Part shown: piece by piece, positions 32,375 to 39,417 of the stretch
How positions within the stretch are numbered: the stretch's first letter is position 1
How the letters are laid out: each line of letters starts with the position of its first letter
Assembly (NCBI GenBank): GCA_032252755.1
Contig: JAVUPY010000091.1
Coordinates: 1 to 39,417 of the forward strand
DNA: 39,417 nucleotides
Origin: Terriglobia bacterium
Lineage (GTDB): Bacteria > Acidobacteriota > Terriglobia > Terriglobales > Acidobacteriaceae
Direction: 5' to 3'
Translations under genes and position numbers: made by a program
Notes under the pieces: generated by a model
Databases searched by the model: none
The model's input: only the letters and a program-made list of their open reading frames with translations
What the model was told of the DNA's origin: nothing

Positions 32375-33514
32375 GTGCACCCACCAAGGGCGTTGCACAT
32401 CGTCCTCAGTCTCGTTGCCATTGCGGGCTTCTTCCTTTTCATCACCGCCTGCATGCCATCATGGAGTCCCGATGGCTCTCAACTCGTCTTCGACTATGTC
32501 AGGGCTGGCACGAAAGAATGCGGGATCGCGCTGTACGACACCGCGACCGGCAAAGCGACCTCCATCTACACTTATCGTCCGAAGGGCTCGAGCCAGCCAG
32601 TCATTTCTGCACAGTGGCGCGAGGATGGCCGCACCGTTCTTGCCTTCGTGTACGACGATGCCGCCCCCAGCGAAGAACGCTCATTCCTTGCCGAGGTTGC
32701 TCCCAACGGCGACGTAGTTCGAATCATCAAACTCAATCAGAGCGAGGGCTACTTCGCTCCCGCCGCTGAAGTTCGCCGTGTGCTCTATTTATGGGGCGAT
32801 CATCCCATCAAAGTCGACCTCGGTAGCGGAGAATACAAAGACATAGAGGATCTGGGTACTGCCTATTTCTTCCGCGCCAACGACCAGGTTGCATTCATCG
32901 CCAAGTCGGAAAGCATGGAAAACAAGGACCTGTTCCTGATCGGCAGCCTGGAATCTGATTCCTCACAACCCCACAATTCCACGGAGTTTCGCGTCCCCAA
33001 CCCAAGCGAAAGCGACTACAACGGTTTCGTTCCACCGCCCGCCACAGACCGCACCGGCCGCATTGCTTTGCCGGTGGCACGGGAAGATAAGACTGCCGTC
33101 ATCGTGATCTGCGACCAACAAGGATTGCAACGCATCATCGAGCCGAAACTCGACCCGCACTCCCAAATCGGCAACCTCCAATGGTCTCCCGATGGCAACT
33201 CGCTTTATGCCGGGGTGCTCGGTGCTGTTAAAAAGAACACGTCCGTATGGTCAATCGCCGAAATCAATGCGGAGACCGGCGATATTGTGCGGATCGTCCC
33301 CGTCTCACAAATGAACGCTTCCGAGGGAGATGTTGATTCCAGCTTCTTCCATCACTTCCCAATTGCGCTTTCGCCCGATGGCCGCACCATTGCCACGAAC
33401 CTGGCCGGGGCACCGGATAAGAGTGTTTCTGAAACTGATCGAGCCCTGTATCTTCTCGATCTCAACGGCGACTCAGCCAAGGTGACTAAGGTTCCCTACC
33501 CGGCAGCGAAGTGA
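32375..33514 (+). CDS. Beta-propeller (TolB/PD40-like) lipoprotein
   Basis: The protein has 379 aa with a GTG start at 32375; AGGAGG lies 8-13 bases before it. The N-terminus has a hydrophobic signal ending in FFLFITAC-M, a reasonable lipobox with Cys26. WD40-like/PD40 blades are visible: SWSPDGSQLVFDYV at about 29, AQWREDGRTVLAF at about 81, QWSPDGNSLYAG at about 269 and ALSPDGRTIATN at about 330. Such proteins lie on a membrane and bind partner molecules; the partner is unknown. It is followed after 1 bp by the DUF2085 gene, so they form an operon with the radical SAM gene. Confidence 0.8.
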   Translation: MHPPRALHIVLSLVAIAGFFLFITACMPSWSPDGSQLVFDYVRAGTKECGIALYDTATGKATSIYTYRPKGSSQPVISAQWREDGRTVLAFVYDDAAPSEERSFLAEVAPNGDVVRIIKLNQSEGYFAPAAEVRRVLYLWGDHPIKVDLGSGEYKDIEDLGTAYFFRANDQVAFIAKSESMENKDLFLIGSLESDSSQPHNSTEFRVPNPSESDYNGFVPPPATDRTGRIALPVAREDKTAVIVICDQQGLQRIIEPKLDPHSQIGNLQWSPDGNSLYAGVLGAVKKNTSVWSIAEINAETGDIVRIVPVSQMNASEGDVDSSFFHHFPIALSPDGRTIATNLAGAPDKSVSETDRALYLLDLNGDSAKVTKVPYPAAK

Positions 33515-33515
33515 T

Positions 33516-34070
33516 ATGGACTTTCTCCGCCACCTCTTCTCGCATATCTGCGGTCAGGTCAACTGCTGGCACGCTGGCGGTGTCGTCAGCGCTGCCTGTC
33601 AGCGCTGCACCGGACTCTACATCGGAGCGCTCGTCGCAGCTATCGCGTTCGTCACCTTCCGTCCGCGCCCGACTTCCCGCTCGCTCTGGTTACACGGCAT
33701 CGCAATGCTTCTGATGCTTCCCTTCGGCTATCACCTGGTCCCTCAGAGCACTGTCGTTCGCGCAATCACCGGCCAGTTGTTCGGTTATGGGATGAGTTTT
33801 TACCTGCTGCTCCTGCCCGCCGATCGTTTTGATTTTTGGTGCACAGGAATACCGACTATTTCCAGCGTCTGGTATCTCATCAGCCTCATTACCGCGATTC
33901 CGGTCATCCTGCTGGGCGCAACTTCTGGCTCGCCGCTGGCGGTTACCGCCCTCAGCTATCTCGCTTTCGCCGGACTCATGTCGGTCACATATCTCATCTC
34001 GTGGAACGCGCTCATTCTGCTCGCAACGGCTTGGGGTGCCGTCAGCACGCGCATGTCTGGAACTGCATGA
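33516..34070 (+). CDS. DUF2085 membrane protein
   Basis: The protein has 184 aa. It begins MDFLRHLFSHICGQVNCWH and has the conserved CQRCTGLYIGALV motif of DUF2085 (cysteine pair before the first helix). Several transmembrane segments follow (about 41-62, 62-85, 115-137, 142-175). The family is unknown in function; the cysteines may bind metal. It lies 1 bp after the lipoprotein stop and its stop overlaps the next ATG (ATGA), so it is translationally coupled to the radical SAM gene. Confidence 0.8.
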   Translation: MDFLRHLFSHICGQVNCWHAGGVVSAACQRCTGLYIGALVAAIAFVTFRPRPTSRSLWLHGIAMLLMLPFGYHLVPQSTVVRAITGQLFGYGMSFYLLLLPADRFDFWCTGIPTISSVWYLISLITAIPVILLGATSGSPLAVTALSYLAFAGLMSVTYLISWNALILLATAWGAVSTRMSGTA

Positions 34071-35569
34071 GCGACCTCCTCCTCTTCGTCCGGCCGCCCC
34101 GGCCCATCTGGCCGTTCAACGGACCTGACAGTGCGTTCTGGCCGCCGCTCGCCTTCGCCTCGCTTGCTGCCGCCGTCCGCGAACAGCTTCCAAACGTTAA
34201 AGTCTCCATCCTTGATGCACCTGCTCTGCGCATGGGCTGGCGCACGCTTGAGCAGCATCTGGGCGCCCTGAAGCCGAGTTACGTCGCGATCGGCGAAGAA
34301 GCCGTCAGTTGCGCCGATGATCTTCGCCTCGCCGCCCTGGCGAAATCCATGGGCGCGCAAGTGCTCGCCGGGGGATGCTGTTTCGGAAATCTGGCCGCCG
34401 AAGTGCTTTCCACAGGCCTCGTCGACTTCGTCGTCCACGGAGAGGGCGAACAGACACTCATCGAGCTCATGCAAGCCCTCGTGTCGCATGAGACACACTC
34501 TCTTCGTGACATCAAAGGTATCTCCTTCCGGGAAGAGGACACCCTCGTCAGAACGCCATGGCGTGACCCAATCGAAGATCTCGATCGTCTTCCGTTCCCC
34601 GCCTACGATCTTCTCCCAATGCACCGCTACGGCGCCGAAAGCCGCAACCATCGCGATTTCGTCGCCCTCGAACTCAGCCGCGGCTGCTGCCACCGTTGTT
34701 CCTTCTGCGTGCTCTGGCGTCAGATGGGGCGCCCTTCACCAGCTGTCGTGGCGCCGGGCGCGGCCCAGCAAATCGTCGAACCGTGCCTTCGCACTAAGTC
34801 CCCCGAGCGCGTCGTTGCCGAAGTCGAGTACGTGACTAAGAATTTCGGTCGCAAATACATCGGCTGGGTGGACCCGTGCTTCAATGCCAACCCGACCGTT
34901 CCTCGCCGAGTCGCTGAGATGCTTCTCTCGCGCGGACTGAAAATCGGCCAGAGCGCCTGGGTCCGTGCTGACTACCTCTGCCGCGACGCTGCCTCCGGTG
35001 CACTCGAACTGTGCGTTCGCGCCGGATTGAACGAAATCTATATCGGAATCGAGCGTTGCTCGAACAATGAATTGGGGAGTCTTGCGAAGGGTTCGCAATA
35101 TGAGGAGGTACGCAGTGCCCTTCAGCACATTACGACGCGCTACCCCGCCGTCTGTACTATCGGGTCTTTTATCTATGGCATCGAAGGTGATACTCGCGAC
35201 ACTATTCGCGAACTGTTCCGCGGCGCCTATGACCTCCCACTGGATGTGGTGATCTTTATCCCGCTCACTCCCCTGCCCGGTACGCCTTTCTGGGATCGCT
35301 CGCTCTGGGACGGCACCGGAACCTCCCTACGCCAGTGCAGCTTTCTTCCAAACCCGATCGGTTCTGCCGCGGAACACCACAAGGCCCTGCTCCACGATAT
35401 GACCTGGTACTGGCCCCCAGGTCGCCTTCGCTGCCTGGTGCATTCTCTCGCAGCGCCCGACGCCCGACGCCGCAGCATCGCACGGCGCATCTTCAGCCGC
35501 GGCTTCCGCTTCATCCTCAGCCCGCGTCATCGCGATCCCATGCCAATTCCGGCATGGTACGAAAGCTAG
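34067..35569 (+). CDS. B12-binding-domain radical SAM enzyme
   Basis: The protein has 500 aa from ATG 34067, chosen because it overlaps the DUF2085 stop and starts the homologous frame. Residues about 1-150 look like a cobalamin-binding domain (PLAFASLAAAVREQLPNVKV, then VAIGEEAVSCADDLRLAAL, and GLVDFVVHGEGEQTLIEL). The radical SAM motif CX3CX2C lies at Cys207, Cys211 and Cys214 (SRGCCHRCSFC). The C-terminal part has typical barrel strands (IYIGIERCSNNELGSLAKG, FIYGIEGDTRDTIRELF). Members build or modify secondary metabolites, methylate or process peptides; the substrate here is unknown. It is last in an operon with a DUF2085 protein and a beta-propeller lipoprotein. Confidence 0.9.
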   Translation: MSDLLLFVRPPRPIWPFNGPDSAFWPPLAFASLAAAVREQLPNVKVSILDAPALRMGWRTLEQHLGALKPSYVAIGEEAVSCADDLRLAALAKSMGAQVLAGGCCFGNLAAEVLSTGLVDFVVHGEGEQTLIELMQALVSHETHSLRDIKGISFREEDTLVRTPWRDPIEDLDRLPFPAYDLLPMHRYGAESRNHRDFVALELSRGCCHRCSFCVLWRQMGRPSPAVVAPGAAQQIVEPCLRTKSPERVVAEVEYVTKNFGRKYIGWVDPCFNANPTVPRRVAEMLLSRGLKIGQSAWVRADYLCRDAASGALELCVRAGLNEIYIGIERCSNNELGSLAKGSQYEEVRSALQHITTRYPAVCTIGSFIYGIEGDTRDTIRELFRGAYDLPLDVVIFIPLTPLPGTPFWDRSLWDGTGTSLRQCSFLPNPIGSAAEHHKALLHDMTWYWPPGRLRCLVHSLAAPDARRRSIARRIFSRGFRFILSPRHRDPMPIPAWYES

Positions 35570-35581
35570 CCCGTTCTCTGT

Positions 35582-35912
35582 TTAATCCACAATGAACAGC
35601 TTTGCTCCGCTTGCGGTTGAGGACCTATGTGCTTCCATCCCATCCGCCACCTGGTAGCTCATTCCCGGCCGCAAAGTTATCCTGCGTCCGTCCTGCAATT
35701 CCGTTTCGAGCTGCCCTTCAACACACAACAAGATGTGCCCTTTGCTGCACCAGTGGTCCGCCTTGTACCCCGCCGTGTACTCCACCATGCGAACACGAAT
35801 GTTCCCGACATTCTGTGTGCGCCAGTACGCGACGCCTGTTTCGCCCTTTATGCTCCGTCGGTTCAATCGCGGACCAATCCGTCGTGCTGAATGCAAAACC
35901 AGACATTTCCAT
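35582..35912 (-). pseudogene. DHCW-motif cupin gene, broken by a frameshift
   Basis: The first part reads from ATG 35912 (MEMSGFAFSTTDWSAIEPTEHKG), then homology jumps to another frame as ETGVAYWRTQNVGNIRVRMV and continues through DHWCSKGHILLCVEG and GMSYQVADGMEAHR to the stop at 35582. Together these give about 109 residues of a small single-domain cupin with the DHWC motif. One extra base in the C-run 35844-35846 explains the shift: removing it restores a continuous protein. It may be a mutation or a read error. Function is unknown; this cupin family is usually metal-binding and stands alone. Confidence 0.75.
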
Positions 35913-36072
35913 GAGTGCGTCCTTATGTGAGACCTGGGGAAACGTAACATAAACAACGAACGGTCTCCAGCCCGCGGACTCGGTAAATCGACCCGCAGAA
36001 AAAGGCACGACTCACGAAGCTTGTTGCCCCTCCGCTTCGTGTCTTCGTGCCTTCGTGGTGAACGGTTTTTTC

Positions 36073-37311
36073 CTATCCGAGATATCTCAAGAACTTCGAC
36101 GGACTGTTCTCGTATCCGGGAAACACTTCGTTCAGGTGTCGATTGCCAAGGTGCCGGTAAACTGCCTCCCCGACGACTTGCCGGAAGTCCGTTGTCAGCG
36201 CCAGGTCGCGCTGCTCGTGCAGTTGCTCATTCTCCAGTCCGGGCCACTTTCCATAGACTTTGCCGCCGCGCACGCGACCACCCATGACGAGCATCACGTT
36301 CGCATGACCGTGATCCGTCCCGCGATTGCCATTCTCGCGCGCGGTGCGTCCGAACTCGCTCATGGTCACAACCACGGTGTCTTCCGCAAGGTCGCCCAGA
36401 TCGATGTAGAACGCCGACAGCGACTGCGAGAACTCCCGCAGCACGTTCGCGAGTTGTCCCTGCGTGTTGCCCTCGTTCACGTGATGGTCCCAGCCGCTGA
36501 TGTCCGTAAACGCGACCTGCACGCCGAGGTTGGCCTTGATCAATTGCGCTGTCTGGCGCAGCGCGTCGCCAAATCTCCCGCGCGGATAATTAGCCCCCGG
36601 CGCTGGACGATACTGGTTCGGATCGGCCGACTTCAGCATCTTCACCGCCTCGAAGGTCTCCTGGCCTGTTCCATGCAGCACCGAATCCACGGTTCCGGCA
36701 TACATCGCCTCGAACGTGTTCGCCAGCGGCTGCGCCGCGGGATTCCGTCCACCAACGCCGAAATCATTCACGTTGCTGACGGCGACCGCAGGCGCGGGGC
36801 CTTGCAGTATGCGCGGCAAACTCGTGCCGAGCGCAATCGCCTGGAATGGTTCCTTCTCATCGGCGTTCTCCGATTGCAGCGTCCGATTTAACCATCCGTC
36901 TTCCGTGCTCTTCACCCCCGGAGTTCCGCTCTCCATGTAATCCTGTGCGTCGAAGTGCGAGCGCGTTGGATCCGGCGAACCGGCCCCGTGCACGATCGCC
37001 AGATGTCCCTGGTCCCAGAGCGGCTTCAGGGACTGCATCGACGGATGCAGGCCGAAGAACCCGTCGAGATCGACGACGGACTGTTGCGGGATGGCAATCG
37101 AGGGACGCATCGCGTAATAGGCGCGCTCGCCGTGAGGAATCACGATATTCAGTCCATCGGCTGCGCCGCGCTGGAAAACAACGACCAGGCGCTTGTTGCC
37201 ACCGTTAGTCTCTGCGCCGAACGCCGCTCGCGTCAGGAAGCTCGGCAGAGCCGCGGTTCCAACAACCGCCATCGCTCCACCACGCATGAATGCACGTCGT
37301 GTAATCGCCAT
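36073..37311 (-). CDS. DUF1501 Tat-exported protein
   Basis: The protein has 412 aa starting MAITRRAFMRGGAMAVVG, a clear twin-arginine signal. DUF1501 (sulfatase/alkaline-phosphatase-like fold) signatures follow: LVVVFQRGAADGLNIVIPHG, GSPDPTRSHFDAQDYMESGT, GWDHHVNEGNTQGQLANVLR and TMSEFGRTARENGNRGTDHG, all with potential metal ligands. Function is unknown. It lies 33 bp downstream of the DUF1800 gene on the same strand, a pairing very common in Acidobacteria and Planctomycetes, so they are probably co-transcribed and work together. Confidence 0.92.
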   Translation of the reverse strand: MAITRRAFMRGGAMAVVGTAALPSFLTRAAFGAETNGGNKRLVVVFQRGAADGLNIVIPHGERAYYAMRPSIAIPQQSVVDLDGFFGLHPSMQSLKPLWDQGHLAIVHGAGSPDPTRSHFDAQDYMESGTPGVKSTEDGWLNRTLQSENADEKEPFQAIALGTSLPRILQGPAPAVAVSNVNDFGVGGRNPAAQPLANTFEAMYAGTVDSVLHGTGQETFEAVKMLKSADPNQYRPAPGANYPRGRFGDALRQTAQLIKANLGVQVAFTDISGWDHHVNEGNTQGQLANVLREFSQSLSAFYIDLGDLAEDTVVVTMSEFGRTARENGNRGTDHGHANVMLVMGGRVRGGKVYGKWPGLENEQLHEQRDLALTTDFRQVVGEAVYRHLGNRHLNEVFPGYENSPSKFLRYLG

Positions 37312-37344
37312 AACTTCAGCTACTCAGCTCTATCGCTGAGACGC

Positions 37345-39393
37345 TTACCTCCTCTGAAACTCAGGACTTCCCAGGATCAATCCCGCAACTGCGCCGACGA
37401 TGACTGGCCTTGGCGCATCGTCGAGTTTCCGTCCGCTGACCATTGGGTCCTTTAACCTCTTCTCGATCGTGTCATGTGTCTGTTCGGAAACATCGCCGTT
37501 GAGGAGGGAGTTCTCCAATGCCGCCAGAACCTGCTCTCCGTCAGCGTTTCCAGTGGCCACTCGGGAGAGATTGGGATCGCTCTGGAGGTTCAGCTTCACT
37601 CCCGGCAAACGTCCAACTCCGAGCGCGAGAGCGAAGTTCATGCGGTCCAACAGCGCAGCGGAATTCACCCAGGTCGACGCCTTCATCGAGTAGCCAGTTG
37701 GCGGTTGAGCTCCGTAAAGCGGCATTCCCATCTTGTTCAGTTGCTGGATGAGCGGAAGACCATTCTCGACGTCGGCGTTCGTGGCGCGCAGGGCGGAAGC
37801 GACGAACTCCAGCGGCGTCTTGACCTTGGCTCGATACGCTTCTGGAGACCAGAATTCGGGCGACTTGAACATCGTTCGCAGGACTTCGCGAATGTCGCCG
37901 TCGCTCTTCCGGAAGGTTTCGGCCATACGATCGACCAGCGAATCCGGAGGATTGTCGCTGACGAAGCGCATCGCCAGCTCGCGCGAGATGAACCTCGCTG
38001 TTGCGGGACTCGAGGCGAGCATTCCTAGAGCTTTCTCGCCTTCCTTCTCGCCGTCCTCCTTGAACTTGTGGCCGAGGAAGTACTTCGTTCCGGGTTCGTG
38101 CAGACGCTCGTTGAACTCGAATCCACCGCCGCGACGAGGCCGCTGGATCGTCCAACCTGTCAGTATCTTGGCGAGTTCGGTTACGTCCTTCTGCGTGTAA
38201 CCTCCGTTGACGCCGAGCGTATGCAGTTCCATCACTTCACGCGCGTAGTTCTCGTTCAGGCCTTTCGGGGCCTTCTGGGCAAACTGCTTGAGTCGCCCCT
38301 GCTGCTGCGGAGTGAGCGGGCGAGCGAAGCGTCCGCGGCGACCAAGGCGCTGGGGCATTTCGCCATTGGCCATGCGGTCGCGGTTCAGCGCGGCCTGCGA
38401 GTTCGGTCCAACGCTCTGCCAATTGTCGAGGTAGAACAGCATCGCTGGACTTTGCGCAGTTGCCATCAGCAGGTCCTTGAACTTGCCGAGAGCGTGAGGT
38501 CGAATCACATCGCGCTCGTAGGAGGTGATGAGGTAACGATCTGGTCCCTTGCCGATGAATACGTTGAAGTGGTTGAACCAGAAGTCGGTCATGACTTCCT
38601 GGAGCTGGCGTTCGCTGTAGACTGCGCGCTCGAGCTTCGCCTGCATGAGTTCCGCGGGAATGACCGCTTGCGGATTCGCCAGCGCGAGCAAGGTTTCCTT
38701 CTGCTTCGGAGACATTCCGTCGAGAAGCTGCATTCGTTCCTGCGGCGCGAGGACGCGAACCAGCCGTGAACGCTCATCTGGCTGCATATTCAGGATCGCC
38801 TTCATGCGATCGTCAGGAGACATCGAGAGCAAGCGACCTGCGTCTGCGCGCGCCTGACGTTGAGCTTCGCGCTTCGCGGCCTGCTCTTGTGGAGTCATCT
38901 CGTTGGAAGAGTTGTCTTGCGATTGCGCGTTGTCGGCGCTAGTCGCCTGCTTCTTCTGCTGCTTGTTCTCGTACTTCGCGATCGCGGCCTCGTAGACTGC
39001 TCGTTCCTCGGGATCCCGAGGCATCGACAGTTTGCCATCGGCGACTTGCTTTATCACTTGTGGTGGAGGAAATTCGGCGAGCATTTCTCGCGGCTGCATT
39101 TGCAGAGTACGGAATTGCTCGAGTCGAGCCTGCAAAGCTGAATCGTCGATCTTTTCGGGATGGAACTGGAGATCGATCCAGTTATCGACGCCCCTAGCCA
39201 GCACCCGGTCGACGTCGCCGGGACGAGGACCGAAGGTCAAGCGGTTGAGGGCGTGGATTGCGCGCTGGCGCTCGTCCATGCGGGTCGTGCTCTTGCGCTT
39301 GTCACCGGCGAGAAGCCAGGTGGCAGATAACGTCAACAGCAAGGCTGTGAGCGCGATCGCCGCGCTCGGTCGCATCCATCTCCGTCGCATCAA
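37345..39393 (-). CDS. DUF1800 secreted protein
   Basis: The protein has 682 aa. The N-terminus is basic (MMRRRWMRPS) with a hydrophobic segment (AAIALTALLLTLSATWLLAG), a Sec-type signal. DUF1800 motifs follow: RAIHALNRLTFGPRPGDVDR at the start, LEQFRTLQMQP, then DFWFNHFNVFIGKGPDRYLI and YERDVIRPHALGKFKDLL, ENYAREVMELHTLGVNGGYT near the middle, and YRAKVKTPLEFVASALRATN towards the end. A Gln/Ala-rich low-complexity insert (about 155-190) is unusual. The product is probably outside the cytoplasm and partners the DUF1501 protein. The start is close to the window edge and the gene is complete. Confidence 0.92.
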   Translation of the reverse strand: MMRRRWMRPSAAIALTALLLTLSATWLLAGDKRKSTTRMDERQRAIHALNRLTFGPRPGDVDRVLARGVDNWIDLQFHPEKIDDSALQARLEQFRTLQMQPREMLAEFPPPQVIKQVADGKLSMPRDPEERAVYEAAIAKYENKQQKKQATSADNAQSQDNSSNEMTPQEQAAKREAQRQARADAGRLLSMSPDDRMKAILNMQPDERSRLVRVLAPQERMQLLDGMSPKQKETLLALANPQAVIPAELMQAKLERAVYSERQLQEVMTDFWFNHFNVFIGKGPDRYLITSYERDVIRPHALGKFKDLLMATAQSPAMLFYLDNWQSVGPNSQAALNRDRMANGEMPQRLGRRGRFARPLTPQQQGRLKQFAQKAPKGLNENYAREVMELHTLGVNGGYTQKDVTELAKILTGWTIQRPRRGGGFEFNERLHEPGTKYFLGHKFKEDGEKEGEKALGMLASSPATARFISRELAMRFVSDNPPDSLVDRMAETFRKSDGDIREVLRTMFKSPEFWSPEAYRAKVKTPLEFVASALRATNADVENGLPLIQQLNKMGMPLYGAQPPTGYSMKASTWVNSAALLDRMNFALALGVGRLPGVKLNLQSDPNLSRVATGNADGEQVLAALENSLLNGDVSEQTHDTIEKRLKDPMVSGRKLDDAPRPVIVGAVAGLILGSPEFQRR

Positions 39394-39417
39394 TCCCCCA
39401 CTTCAGGGCAGAACTTT

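Overview
The window looks like about 39 kb of chromosome from a soil-type Acidobacteriota (Koribacter/Terriglobia-like). This is inferred from moderately GC-rich DNA, a DUF1800/DUF1501 pair, a secreted M13 peptidase, a gap-pgk-tpi cluster and an OmpA protein with a Gln-rich coiled coil. No rRNA or other decisive taxonomic marker is present.

Positions 317-9164 hold a compact (8.8 kb) integrated element in a tRNA-Gln(CUG) gene. It is bounded by perfect 46-bp direct repeats covering the tRNA 3' part from the anticodon loop onward. It encodes a P4-type tyrosine integrase, a CGNR-type zinc-finger protein, two small putative DNA-binding proteins (one AlpA/excisionase-like), an initiator-like protein whose gene carries iteron-like 12-bp repeats, a DnaC-like helicase loader, an HK97-type prohead protease/major capsid fusion, a lambda-type portal and one small phage-type protein. 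I see no terminase, tail or lysis gene. The genes look intact, so the element resembles a capsid-encoding satellite or minimal phage-derived element more than a random relic, although a shrunken prophage is not excluded. Its ends carry three copies of a 20-bp sequence (candidate integrase arm sites), and three intergenic sites carry near-copies of the palindrome TGCAGACGTCTGCA. Left of it (98-301) is the decayed C-terminus of another integrase, suggesting earlier use of the same tRNA.

From 9.2 to 20.6 kb lies host DNA. It holds an isochorismatase-family hydrolase, an OmpA-family envelope protein with an apparent C-terminal frameshift, an RG-rich P-loop kinase-like protein, a membrane protein, the glycolytic cluster gap-pgk-(macro domain)-tpiA and, converging on it, an M13 metallopeptidase. 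From 20.7 to 24.3 kb there are tRNA-Leu(GAG), secG, a metallo-beta-lactamase-fold hydrolase, an RsbRD-like helical protein, a CoA-binding protein and a class I aminotransferase.

From 24.4 to 29.5 kb lies a translationally coupled formate dehydrogenase operon. The catalytic subunit is a selenoprotein: in-frame UGA at 24970 is followed by a bacterial SECIS hairpin with a GGUCU loop. Its partners are a four-cluster Fe-S subunit and an NrfD-type membrane subunit. The remainder contains a GNAT acetyltransferase, threonine dehydratase with an ACT domain and a terminator-like leader hairpin, a small secreted protein, an operon of a beta-propeller lipoprotein, a DUF2085 membrane protein and a B12-binding radical SAM enzyme, a frameshifted DHCW-type cupin gene, and a DUF1501/DUF1800 export pair at the right edge.
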